From a bacterium EF100-94H03 bin56 (GTDB taxonomy: Bacteria > Pseudomonadota > Alphaproteobacteria > SP197), in contig MPMV01000010.1 of assembly GCA_002238685.1 (NCBI GenBank), positions 54,868-118,867 of the forward strand: a DNA stretch of 64,000 bases. The letters run 5' to 3'. Below, in pieces: positions 26,831 through 35,789 of this stretch. Both the position numbers and the translations under genes were made by a program. A model generated the notes under the pieces. That model did not search any database. It saw nothing but the letters and a program-made list of their open reading frames with translations, and had not been told where the DNA came from. Every line of letters begins with the position of its first letter. Position 1 is the stretch's first letter.

Positions 26831-28482
26831 TGACCGGCAACGTCATCGATGTGCGCAACCTGTCGGTCGATGCCATCGCCAAACGCGGCGAACGCACACC
26901 GATCGTCCAGGATATCTCCTTCTCGGTCGCTCCCGGCAAGGTGGTCGCGCTGATCGGCGAGTCCGGTTCGGGAAAGACGACCATCTCGCTTGCCTGTCTG
27001 GGCTATGCCCGTCCCGGCTGCGCCTTCAGGGGCGGCGAGATCCTGCTTGACGGCAGTGACGTACTGCAGCTCGACCTCGTCGGGCGTCAGCAGATACGTG
27101 GCGTCGACATCTCCTATGTCGCCCAGAGTGCCGCCGCGTCGTTCAACAGCGCACTCTCGATCAACCGCCAGGTCACCGAGATTCCGCAAATCCGGAACTT
27201 GATGAGCCGGGATGGCGCGACCCGCAAGGCGGCCGCGCTCTACGGCGAACTGGATTTGCCGTCGCCGGAGACAATCGGCCAGCGCTATCCCCACCAGGTC
27301 AGCGGCGGCCAGTTGCAACGCCTGATGGCGGCCATGGCAATGATGTGCAGCCCGAAGCTGCTGATCCTCGACGAGCCGACCACCGCACTCGATGTCACGA
27401 CCCAGATCGAAGTGTTGCAGGCGTTCAAGAACCTGGTTCGCGAGAACCAGACCTCGGCCATCTATGTCAGCCATGACCTCGCCGTCGTTGCCCAGATCGC
27501 CGACGAAATTCTGGTGCTCAAGGACGGCCGGATGGTCGAGTACGGCCCCACGGAAACAATCATCACCGTTCCACGGCAAGGCTATACCAGGCAGTTGATC
27601 GCCGCGGCCCATGTCATGCCGACGGAGGTGACGCAGAGAGCCTCGCGGGGCGCAGGAGCGCCCCTGCTTTCAGTCAACGGTGTCCTGGCTGGCTATGGCC
27701 GCCAGCGGGATGTGCCGGCCTTGCGCGATGTCTCCCTCGACGTGCGTGCCGCGGAAACCGTCGGCGTCATCGGTGAATCCGGTTCGGGAAAATCGACACT
27801 CGGCCGTGTCGTCAGTGGCCTCATGACACCCTGGAAGGGCGAGATTCTGCTCAGGGGACAGCCGCTTGCCGCTTCGCTGAAGCAGCGCACACGAGATGAG
27901 TTGCGCGAGATCCAGATCGTCTTCCAGATGGCCGATGTGGCTCTCAATCCGCGTCACGTCGTCGCGAAGATCCTGGGCCGCCCGCTCGCATTCTATTTCG
28001 GTGCGGATCGCCATGCGATCGAGAGCCGGGTCGGCGAGCTCCTGGAGCTGGTCGGTCTCGATCCTGCCTTCGCAAGGCGCTTTCCGCGCGAACTGTCAGG
28101 CGGTCAAAAGCAGCGGGTCAACCTGGCCCGAGCACTTGCCGCCGATCCCCAGCTCATCATCTGCGATGAAATCACCTCGGCTCTCGACACGGTGGTCGCC
28201 GAGGCCATCCTGGACCTTCTCGTCTCCCTGCAAGACCGGTTGAATGTGGCCTACATCTTCATCTCCCACGACATTTCGACGATCGCGCGCATCGCCGACA
28301 GGGTGGCGGTCATGCGTGACGGCGAAGTCGTCGAGGCGGGGCCGACAGCCGAAGTGCTGCGTCCGCCACACCATGACTATACCGATCTCCTGGTGAGGTC
28401 CGTTCCCGACCTGAAGGTCGGTTGGCTCGAGGCCGTCATGGAACACCGGCGGCGGACCGGTCAGCAAGCGGCCGGTAATTGA
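26827..28482 (+). CDS. fused double ATPase of Dpp-type ABC importer
   Basis: Cytoplasmic protein of 551 residues that combines DppD- and DppF-like domains. Domain 1 has Walker [10 protein letters not shown], signature VSGGQLQR and Walker [13 protein letters not shown]. Domain 2 has GESGSGKST, LSGGQKQRV and a Walker B LIICDEITSALD, where the usual Pro is Ile. One chain thus supplies both ATP sites for the permease pair. Its start overlaps the permease stop and its last base overlaps the regulator ATG. It is the complete paralogue of the partial gene at 1-837. Confidence 0.95.
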   Translation: MMTGNVIDVRNLSVDAIAKRGERTPIVQDISFSVAPGKVVALIGESGSGKTTISLACLGYARPGCAFRGGEILLDGSDVLQLDLVGRQQIRGVDISYVAQSAAASFNSALSINRQVTEIPQIRNLMSRDGATRKAAALYGELDLPSPETIGQRYPHQVSGGQLQRLMAAMAMMCSPKLLILDEPTTALDVTTQIEVLQAFKNLVRENQTSAIYVSHDLAVVAQIADEILVLKDGRMVEYGPTETIITVPRQGYTRQLIAAAHVMPTEVTQRASRGAGAPLLSVNGVLAGYGRQRDVPALRDVSLDVRAAETVGVIGESGSGKSTLGRVVSGLMTPWKGEILLRGQPLAASLKQRTRDELREIQIVFQMADVALNPRHVVAKILGRPLAFYFGADRHAIESRVGELLELVGLDPAFARRFPRELSGGQKQRVNLARALAADPQLIICDEITSALDTVVAEAILDLLVSLQDRLNVAYIFISHDISTIARIADRVAVMRDGEVVEAGPTAEVLRPPHHDYTDLLVRSVPDLKVGWLEAVMEHRRRTGQQAAGN

Positions 28483-29198
28483 TGCAGCGCGGCGGGAACC
28501 CACGATCCGCGCGAAGCGACATGCCGCTCAGTGACCAGATCTATCAGCGACTCAAGTGGTCGCTGATCGTCGGCGAACATGGTCCTGACAGCGCACTCTC
28601 TATCCGCACGGTCGCCGAGAGGATGGGCACCAGCATGATGCCGGTTCGCGAAGCACTCAAACGCCTGGCATCGGAACGCGCCCTCATTGCCTCTGCGAAC
28701 CGCTCGTTCCGCGTTCCCAGGCTCGATCCCGCGCGAGTCTCAGACCTGTTCTTCCTGCGCGCCAACCTTGAGGGCGCGGCGACCGAACTCGCCACGCCGC
28801 GCATGACCCTGGCCGAGATCGACCAGTTGGAGAAGCTCGCGCGCCGGACGAACAAGGACGTCGAGAGCGGAGTCAGGGGGGATTATCTCGCCAACAACTA
28901 CGCCTTCCACTTCACCATCTATGCGGGCGCTGGCAATCCGGAGCTGACGTCGATCATCGAGGGATTGTGGGCGCAGTCGGGACCCTACCTGGCCGATGTC
29001 GTACGGGTGCTGGAGACGACCGAGGACTGGCGCCTGCTCCACGCGCGTATTGCCGAAGCCATTGGGGCCCGCAACGCCAGGCTGGCGCGCGATCTGGTCG
29101 AACAGGACATTGGATGGGGTATGAAGGTCTACGATCAACTGGCTGATAGCGGCGATTCGGTCAGCCAGACCTCACCGTCTCCACACCATGGGTGCTGA
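28482..29198 (+). CDS. GntR-family transcriptional regulator, FCD subfamily
   Basis: Regulator of about 238 residues. The N-terminal winged helix includes DQIYQRLKWSLIVGE, LSIRTVAERMGTSMMPVREALKRLASERALI and NRSFRVP. The C-terminal FCD effector domain begins at DLFFLRANLEGAATELA and carries YLANNYAFHFTIY and LHARIAEAIGARN. FCD proteins bind small acids, often through a metal site with such His and Asp residues. ATG 28482 overlaps the ATPase stop; ATG 28521 (MPLSDQ) is an alternative. Being last in the importer operon, it likely controls it and is my candidate for the TGTGATCACA sites. Confidence 0.93.
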   Translation: MQRGGNPRSARSDMPLSDQIYQRLKWSLIVGEHGPDSALSIRTVAERMGTSMMPVREALKRLASERALIASANRSFRVPRLDPARVSDLFFLRANLEGAATELATPRMTLAEIDQLEKLARRTNKDVESGVRGDYLANNYAFHFTIYAGAGNPELTSIIEGLWAQSGPYLADVVRVLETTEDWRLLHARIAEAIGARNARLARDLVEQDIGWGMKVYDQLADSGDSVSQTSPSPHHGC

Positions 29199-29499
29199 AC
29201 GGAACAGTAACACAACGAAACAAAATCGATATCTCTCAACGTCTTCCGCCGGGCGAGCGGATTCACGTCGTTTCCGTATCTCCCGGTGCAACAGGATCCG
29301 GGAAGAATGCCATGCCCAGAAGCCGCCTTGCGCAACGACGGATCGATGGTCCGGCGCCCCAACACCGCCCCTCATCCAGTCAGCATTGGGGGATGACGGC
29401 GTTTCAGAGGCTCTGGGATTGACATCGGCGCATCTACAAGCGACATACTTTGTCGTCGGGTGCCCTTGATGGGCTCGATATGGTTCGCCCAGCCTGACA

Positions 29500-30351
29500 T
29501 CACTCACCCTCCATGCGGAGGGTTTTTTGTTGGTATGAGTTCCACGCCTGCGTCGCCAGCGCGGACAACGGCGAGCGGTCCGGCCAGACCTTCATTCCGT
29601 CGAGCGCCGTTCCCTGTCGCCGCCGGTAGAATTTCCCCAGCACCCTCTCGAAGTACGGATAGCCGAGGTCCTCGCCCTTGAAGGCGCGATAGACGCTGTA
29701 GGCCAGCAGATCGGCGAGCTGAACGCCGTTCGACAGTTCGCTGCGCGTGAAGAACGGATACTCGACGATCGCCGGAAACGTCATGTTCCGGTTTCCCGCC
29801 CTCTGGAACGAGGCATGTTTCATCGCGACCGCGCGGTTGAGCTGCCGGCTCGTGTCGTCCATCACGATCATCGCTCGATGCTTCGCGTGGTACTGCCTCA
29901 TGTAGTGCTGAATGCGCTCCAGCAGGAACTCGCAGGCCGTCATGTGCAGCGTTTCGTGGGTCGTGCCATCGTGGAGGAACCTCTTGCCGATCACGCTGGC
30001 CATGATGACGGTGTGGCGTCTGGCGACCTGGTCGAAGTACGCGTCGGTGAGCCGGGTCACGTCGGCTGCGGTCAGTCCGTGAAGAAACCGGCTGCGCTTC
30101 TCGCGCTCGCCCGGAATGCGGACCCAGTTCGACTTCACCTCGCAATCGGCCAGCTTGAACCGGCCCTTGCCCCGGCGCGACAACCGGTCGGCGAGTTCGA
30201 GCTTCAGGCCGGAAATCTCGGTCTCGAACGGCCGCCATTGCCCTTCGTACATCCCGACGGCGAGAAGGACATATAGATGGTCCTTCGGTTTCTGCGCGGT
30301 GCCGACCGAGGGGTCACGGAAGCCCTATTCGTCGAAATAGAAGAAGTACAT
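29500..30351 (-). pseudogene. DUF3800 protein gene with a nonsense codon at position 9
   Basis: From ATG 30351 the protein reads MYFFYFDE, then TAG (30325-30327), then GFRDPSVGTAQ and in the same frame on to MYEGQWRPF (30252) and the stop at 29500, 283 residues in all. DUF3800 proteins begin with an RNase-H-like strand ending FDESG, so the TAG replaces the Ser of that motif; TCG to TAG is one base. The rest is intact, including VMDDTSRQLNRAVAMKH and LSNGVQLADLLAYSVYR. It may survive as a shortened protein from 30252, without the first acidic strand. DUF3800 genes are often on mobile elements. It follows soxG on the same strand. Confidence 0.85.
29506..29528 (+). terminator. intrinsic terminator of the importer/GntR operon
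   Basis: ACCCTCC at 29506-29512 pairs with GGAGGGT at 29517-29523 around a 4-base loop, followed by a run of six T (29523-29528). This is a textbook rho-independent terminator on the plus strand, 308 bases past the regulator. It overlaps the last codons of the opposing DUF3800 gene. Confidence 0.85.
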
Positions 30352-30587
30352 GAGCCGACCGTTGTCACCGCCGACACTCTATCCAAGGAGCGCACAAGTC
30401 ACCCGCAATTCTGTCATGACTGTCCCATGATTCCACTGATGGTCCGGGCGGGCGGTGCCACTGCCCTGTCCCCCAGACTCTTTCGCAGCTCCCGTCGGTC
30501 GCGCCAGCATGAGTCCGGCGGGTCATCAACCCCACCGATTGCAGGAGCCGTTCTTGAACACTCGTACACCGGCCAATCTATCGATCT

Positions 30588-31097
30588 TCATCGAGCGTAC
30601 TCCGTCTCGGGCAAGACGGAGCGCGTGATCGCGTCGCTGACCAGGGCGAAGAGGGACGTCGCGTAACTGCGCGGTACCAGGATCGCGATCTCGCCGGCCG
30701 ACCGCGGCATCACGATGGCGGGGTGTCTGGCAAGATGGGTGGCGCAGGCTGATCTCTTGAAGCCTGAGTCAGCGCTGGCATCGATCGGACAGAATTGCGT
30801 GACGATGTCTACGGCATCCTCTCCTTGCAGCCGAAGCAGTCTCCACGCGTCGCTTTCGTCAAACACGAGCAACGGCTGCTCGGGACCGATCATCCGGTCC
30901 ACCGGGCCTATCGGCTCCCGGTCCAGGACGAGCCATTCTGCCGGGCCGAGCATCATCACCGTCCTTGACCCATCCACCAAGGCTTCGCTGATCCTTGACG
31001 GCAGCTTCGGTTCGATCTGCTCCAAGACATTGTTGCCTCGTCTGGTGGCGAGGAGCCGATGAACCGATAGCGGTGCGATCTCCGACAACGTCGTCAT
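30588..31097 (-). CDS. soxG: sarcosine oxidase gamma subunit
   Basis: Small subunit of 169 residues of the four-subunit sarcosine oxidase, related to the folate-binding GcvT-like fold. It begins MTTLSEIAPLSVHRLLATRRG and has the typical LGPAEWLVLD and the end ILVPRSYATSLFALVSDAI. Its start overlaps the soxA stop by 4 bases. It is last in soxBDAG. It stabilises the complex rather than carrying cofactors. Confidence 0.9.
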   Translation of the reverse strand: MTTLSEIAPLSVHRLLATRRGNNVLEQIEPKLPSRISEALVDGSRTVMMLGPAEWLVLDREPIGPVDRMIGPEQPLLVFDESDAWRLLRLQGEDAVDIVTQFCPIDASADSGFKRSACATHLARHPAIVMPRSAGEIAILVPRSYATSLFALVSDAITRSVLPETEYAR

Positions 31098-34072
31098 GCG
31101 CGCGTCCTGCCGCCTTCGGCATCGTAGAAAGGCAGACTGGCGATCTCGACCGCGACATCAAGGCCGACAATGGGCGAGACGGCACGGAGTTCGCCGTCGC
31201 CGAGGCTGGTTGATTCCTGCAGCATGGCCAATGCGATCGGCTGGCCGAGAGTCGGACTGACGACGGATGCGGTGACATGGCCGAGAGCCCGGGATCGTTG
31301 CGTCCCGGCAACGAGAATCGCGCCGCGAGGAATGGGCGTACGCCGGTCCGTTGAAACAAGCCCGACCAGACGCTGACGAAAGGAGTGCTGGCGCGCCGGT
31401 GAGTGAACAAGCGCGCGACCCAGGAATGGTTCATCACGCTTGATCATGCGGCCGAGACCCAGTTCGGCCGGTGTCGAGCGGCCGTCGAATTCGCTGCCGG
31501 CGCAATGGCCTTTTTCGATACGCATGACATCAAGCGCTTCGACGCCATAGGGCGCGATACCGAAGGACGTGCCGGCCGCCGCCACCGCATCCCACAGCCG
31601 GTCGCCGTGCCGTGCGCCGACATACACTTCGTAGCCCAGTTCTCCGGAATAGCTGATGCGAAAGACGCGGGCGCGAACGCCGTCGAACGCGGTTTCCCGA
31701 CAACCCAGGAACGGCAACGCCTCCGGCGAGACGTCGAGCTCCGGTGCGACGGCGGCGAGAACATCGCGCGCACGCGGTCCGGCTATGGCAAGACCGGCCC
31801 ATTGTTCACCGACATCGACAAGGCGGACATGAAGCTCCGGCCACTCGACCTGGCGCAGGCGCTCGAGATGACGCCACACGTCGCCGGCATGGGCCGTCGA
31901 TGCGGTGACGTGCCAGCAGTCTGTGGTCATCCGCGCGACCGTACCGTCATCAAGCACGACTCCGTCCTCGCGCAGCATCAGCGCATAGCGGCAGCGTCCC
32001 TCGCCGAGAGTCGAGAGACGGTTGGCATAGGCACGTTCGAGGAATATCCCGGCATCGGGCCCCAGAATCTCGAACCTGCCCAGGGTGGACATGTCGACAA
32101 ACCCGACCGCGTTGCGCACGGTCCGCACTTCGCGCTCAATCGCGGCATCCAGCGTCTCGCCATCCCGCGGATAACATTTCGGGTAGTGCCAGGATCCCGC
32201 AAGCTCCATCAGCGCGCCCTCGGCCAGATGACGGTGGTGGAACGGGGTCTGGCGTGTCGGGAACAGGTGCTCACCCCTGGCGTGGCCGACAAGCGTGCCC
32301 AGCGTCACCGGCGTGTAGGGCGGGCGGAATGTCGTGTGGCCGACCTTCTCGAACGGCTGTCCGGTGACTTCGGCAACGATGTCGATCGTCATGAGGTTGC
32401 CGAGCTTGCCCTGGTCCGTTCCCATGCCGGACGTCGTGTAGCGTTTCAGGTGCTCGATTGCGCCGTATCCCTCATCGACCGCCCGCATCAGGTCCTGGGC
32501 CGTCACGTCGTTCTGCAGATCAACGAAGGCTGCGCGCTGCTGCCTGACGTCGAGGCTGCGGCAGGAGGGGCCGGTCGGGTTTCCAGACGACACCTCTGTC
32601 TCTGCGTCAATCACCGGCAGGCGGAGCACCGGGACTTCCCGGCCCAATGCCTGGAGCACGGTGCCGGCTGCCCTGGCACCGTCGGCAAGGCACTCGGCCA
32701 GACCCGTGACACCGGCTGCGGCGCCCGCGATTGCCACGCCATCTCCGGGCGCCGCTGCCGGGCAGGCCGCGTCATGTTCGTCATGGCGCATGGCGCCGCC
32801 GCGATGGCCCAGCAAGTGGAGTGTCGGGGACCAGCCACCGGCAACACACATGAGATCGGCGTCGATGACACTGGACCGGCGGGAACCGTCAGCAGGCCGG
32901 GCATCGATGCGGCGGAGCCGGTGACGACCGGCAGTTGAAACGATCCGGTGGCCAGCCAGCACGTCGACATCACGGACCATGCGCAACGCCGCCTCACCGA
33001 TCAGTTCGTGGGGCCGCGTATCGATGATGGCCTTCACGTCGATTCCCGCCTGGCAGAGATGCCGGAGAACGCCATAGCCGGAATCGTTGTTGGTATGGAT
33101 CACCGCACGCTTGCCGGGCGCGACTGCGTACCGATGAATGTAGGCAACGGCGGCCGAGGCCAGCATGATGCCGGGCCGGTCGTTTCCAGGGAAACACACG
33201 GGCCGCTCGATCGCGCCCGTCGCCAGCACGATTTGGCGCGGCCGCACGAGCCAGAGCCGCTCGGCAACGCTACCTGCGCCGGGTCTGCGCTCGACCAGGC
33301 TCACCAGTTGATGATCTCCCAGCCACACGGCGCACGTGTCGAGCAACACCGATGCACCCGGTGACGCTGCGATGTCCCCGGCGGTCTGCCTTGCCCATGC
33401 GCTGCCTGCCTCACCGTCGATGCACTGCATCGCGCCGGTCAGGGATCCGCCAGGTCGTGACCGCTCGTCGCACAGGACAAGGCGCAACCCGGCCCGGGCG
33501 AGCAGACGTGCCGCCGCGAGCCCCGCCGGGCCGGCACCGACGATGAGTACGTCACATTGGCTGTGCCGGTGCTCATAGATACCGGGGTCATGGCCTTCCG
33601 GCGCCCGTCCCAGACCGGCGGCGTGGCGAATCAGCCGCTCATAGAGGCGTGGCCAGGCGCCGCGAGGTGCCATGAACGTCTTGTAATAGAACCCTGCGCC
33701 AAGCAGGGGCGCGGCAAGACCCGCCACGGCACCCACATCATGATTGACGGAGGGCCAGCAGTTCTGCGACCGCGCAACAAGCCCATCATGGAGGACGACC
33801 TCCGTGGCCTTGAGATTGGGTGTGCGCGATGACCCTTCGCCGACGGTGACGACGGCATTGGGCTCCTCGGGGCCGTCGGTCATGATGCCGCGCGGCCGAT
33901 GGTACTTGAGGCTGCGCGCCACCACGTCGATGCCGTTGGCCATCAGGGCCGAAGCCAGTGTATCGCCCTTGCAGCCGTAGAAGGCCCGGCCATTGAAGGT
34001 GAAGGCAAGCGGCCGCGTGCGGTCGACCAGTCCGCCCTGTGCCAGGCGGCGGGTCTGGCTTTTGGCGGTCAC
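31094..34072 (-). CDS. soxA: sarcosine oxidase alpha subunit
   Basis: Large subunit of 992 residues. The N-terminal 2Fe-2S-like fold domain (FTFNGRAFYGCKGDTLASALMANG, 25-47) is followed by a dinucleotide-binding motif LIVGAGPAGLAAARLL (176-191) that holds NAD+. The C-terminal half is a GcvT-like tetrahydrofolate domain. In the known enzyme, formaldehyde made from sarcosine at the beta subunit travels to this domain to form methylene-tetrahydrofolate. The start GTG 34072 overlaps the soxD stop (GTGA). Related four-subunit enzymes can use other N-methyl amino acids, so the substrate is not fixed by sequence. Confidence 0.94.
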   Translation of the reverse strand: MTAKSQTRRLAQGGLVDRTRPLAFTFNGRAFYGCKGDTLASALMANGIDVVARSLKYHRPRGIMTDGPEEPNAVVTVGEGSSRTPNLKATEVVLHDGLVARSQNCWPSVNHDVGAVAGLAAPLLGAGFYYKTFMAPRGAWPRLYERLIRHAAGLGRAPEGHDPGIYEHRHSQCDVLIVGAGPAGLAAARLLARAGLRLVLCDERSRPGGSLTGAMQCIDGEAGSAWARQTAGDIAASPGASVLLDTCAVWLGDHQLVSLVERRPGAGSVAERLWLVRPRQIVLATGAIERPVCFPGNDRPGIMLASAAVAYIHRYAVAPGKRAVIHTNNDSGYGVLRHLCQAGIDVKAIIDTRPHELIGEAALRMVRDVDVLAGHRIVSTAGRHRLRRIDARPADGSRRSSVIDADLMCVAGGWSPTLHLLGHRGGAMRHDEHDAACPAAAPGDGVAIAGAAAGVTGLAECLADGARAAGTVLQALGREVPVLRLPVIDAETEVSSGNPTGPSCRSLDVRQQRAAFVDLQNDVTAQDLMRAVDEGYGAIEHLKRYTTSGMGTDQGKLGNLMTIDIVAEVTGQPFEKVGHTTFRPPYTPVTLGTLVGHARGEHLFPTRQTPFHHRHLAEGALMELAGSWHYPKCYPRDGETLDAAIEREVRTVRNAVGFVDMSTLGRFEILGPDAGIFLERAYANRLSTLGEGRCRYALMLREDGVVLDDGTVARMTTDCWHVTASTAHAGDVWRHLERLRQVEWPELHVRLVDVGEQWAGLAIAGPRARDVLAAVAPELDVSPEALPFLGCRETAFDGVRARVFRISYSGELGYEVYVGARHGDRLWDAVAAAGTSFGIAPYGVEALDVMRIEKGHCAGSEFDGRSTPAELGLGRMIKRDEPFLGRALVHSPARQHSFRQRLVGLVSTDRRTPIPRGAILVAGTQRSRALGHVTASVVSPTLGQPIALAMLQESTSLGDGELRAVSPIVGLDVAVEIASLPFYDAEGGRTRA

Positions 34073-34326
34073 GACGGGTTCTCCGGCGGGCGGCCGTCGA
34101 CAATCTTCTGGGACACCGTGTGCCTGCGCACAACAACCCACTGTCGGCAACCGAAACCGTGGAACCACAATTCCTCGCGCCAGCCCATGGGGTTGTCACA
34201 GGAGTAGAGGGCGCGGCGCCAGGCCGCCGCGTCCGCATCCAGTGACGGCAGGGGCCGCGCGGGGCCGCCATAGCTGAATTCGCTCTCGTCGCGTTCGCCA
34301 CACCACGGGCAGGGAATGATCAGCAT
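34069..34326 (-). CDS. soxD: sarcosine oxidase delta subunit
   Basis: Small zinc-binding subunit of 85 residues. The start MLIIPCPWCGERDESEFSYGG carries the first two zinc cysteines, and further Cys are in ALYSCDNPMG and HGFGCRQW. ELWFHGFGCRQW and RHTVSQKIV are diagnostic of SoxD. It lies between soxB (9 bases downstream of its stop) and soxA (4-base overlap). The order B-D-A-G is the usual one. Confidence 0.94.
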   Translation of the reverse strand: MLIIPCPWCGERDESEFSYGGPARPLPSLDADAAAWRRALYSCDNPMGWREELWFHGFGCRQWVVVRRHTVSQKIVDGRPPENPS

Positions 34327-34335
34327 GGCGCGGCT

Positions 34336-35592
34336 TCAGTGGAGCCAGGTGTAGGGACCGGCGCCGCCTTCATCGAGCAGGGCACCGGTGGTGAACCGCT
34401 CGAGACCCAATGGCCGAATCAGTGGATGGACCTCACCGGTCGCCACCGTATGGGCCAGGCACCAGCCGGCGGCCGGTGTCGCCTTGAAGCCGGAATATCC
34501 CCAGCCGGCGTTGAGATAGAGGCCGCCGACCGGTGTCGGACCGACGATCGCACTGCCGTCGGCGGTGACATCGGCAATGCCGCCCCAGGCACGCATCAGC
34601 CGCACACGGCTCAGGAACGGCAGGAGATGCACGAGTCTGGAAGCGGTCTCGCCGATCCTGACGACGCTGCCACGCTGGGCATAACTCGCCAGCGGTTCCA
34701 GACTGCCGCCCATGACGATTTCTCCCTTGTCGGTCTGGCTGACATAGGCCAGACCGATGTTCATGTTGGTGACGCGGTTGAGAACCGGTTTCAAAGGTTC
34801 GGAGACGAAGGCCTGCACGGCATAGGTCTCGATCGGAAGGTCGATCCCCGCCATGGCCGCAAGCCGGCTGGAATGGCCGGCGACCGAAACGACGACGGTA
34901 TCAGTCTCGATCATGCCACGACTGGTCTCGACGCCGACGATGTGCTCATGCTCCAGCTTCAATCCGGTCACTTCGCAATTCTGCACGATATCGACGCCCT
35001 GCCGGTGTGCGCTTCTGGCGTATCCCCAGGCGACGGCGTCATGGCGCGCCGTTCCGGCGCCGGCCTGGACCAGACCGCCGAGCACCGGGACCGGTGGTTT
35101 CGGGCCAATGTCGAGGGCCGGTTCCAGGTCGCGCAGGGTCTGCGGATCGACAATGCGGGCCTGAATCCCCTTGAGACTCAGCATGTTGGCGCGGCGGATG
35201 AAGAGGTCGAGCTGGGCGTCCGAATGGGCAAGGTCCAGATATCCGCGCGGGCTGAACATGACATTGAAATTGAGGTCGCGCGACAGGTCCGGCCACATGG
35301 AGAGCGCATGGCCGAAGAACTCCAGGTTGCCCGGCAGCAGATAGTCGGCGCGCACGATGGTCGTATTGCGCCCGGTGTTGCCACCGCCCAGCCAGCCCTT
35401 CTCGATGACCACGATATCGCTGACACCGTGCTCCCTGGCGAGGTAATGGGCGGTCGCAAGACCGTGACCACCGCCGCCTATGATCGCGACGTCGTATCGT
35501 CTCCGGGGAACGGCCCCGCCGAACACGGGGCCCGAACGAGGACCGAGACCGAGAGCAGCTGCCGTCAGGTGAAGGAAGGAGTAGTGGGCCAT
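34336..35592 (-). CDS. soxB: sarcosine oxidase beta subunit
   Basis: Catalytic flavoprotein subunit of 418 residues in the DAO family. The FAD motif VAIIGGGGHGLATAHYLA starts near residue 35. WLGGGNTGRNTTIVRADYL and the C-terminal LYLNAGWGYSGFKATPAAGW are typical of SoxB. It oxidises sarcosine or a similar N-methyl amino acid and passes electrons to covalent FMN and O2. ATG 35592 is chosen over GTG 35622 because the proposed promoter hexamers and operator lie at 35606-35648. It is the first gene of soxBDAG. Confidence 0.94.
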   Translation of the reverse strand: MAHYSFLHLTAAALGLGPRSGPVFGGAVPRRRYDVAIIGGGGHGLATAHYLAREHGVSDIVVIEKGWLGGGNTGRNTTIVRADYLLPGNLEFFGHALSMWPDLSRDLNFNVMFSPRGYLDLAHSDAQLDLFIRRANMLSLKGIQARIVDPQTLRDLEPALDIGPKPPVPVLGGLVQAGAGTARHDAVAWGYARSAHRQGVDIVQNCEVTGLKLEHEHIVGVETSRGMIETDTVVVSVAGHSSRLAAMAGIDLPIETYAVQAFVSEPLKPVLNRVTNMNIGLAYVSQTDKGEIVMGGSLEPLASYAQRGSVVRIGETASRLVHLLPFLSRVRLMRAWGGIADVTADGSAIVGPTPVGGLYLNAGWGYSGFKATPAAGWCLAHTVATGEVHPLIRPLGLERFTTGALLDEGGAGPYTWLH

Positions 35593-35636
35593 GGCACGTT
35601 CCGGCAATGTGCTCGGGTCCACCCTTTCCTGTCAAT

Positions 35637-35648
35637 CTGTGATCACAG
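35637..35648 (-). promoter_or_regulatory. palindromic operator CTGTGATCACAG (site 2, soxBDAG)
   Basis: A perfect 12-bp palindrome. Reading towards soxB it is followed by one base and a consensus -35 hexamer TTGACA (35635-35630). The -10 element about 17 bases further on is weak (GCACAT or CACATT), which would fit a promoter needing an activator. The soxB ATG is 45 bases from the site. Confidence 0.75.
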
Positions 35649-35789
35649 TTTGCGTTGCCGGGATGACCGGCAGGGACAGCACACGCCCCAGGCCCGGGTG
35701 CCCGGGAGCGCGGTCCTTTGGCCAGTCTTGCTGCGGGAATGTCCGAGCGGATGAAGACCGGCGACACTGCCGGCTACGCCGCCCCATGG

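Noticed and set aside
30325..30327. TAG in the DUF3800 gene as a pyrrolysine codon
   Set aside because: The family has Ser here, no pyrrolysine genes are seen, and the MttB-family gene in the window contains no in-frame TAG.
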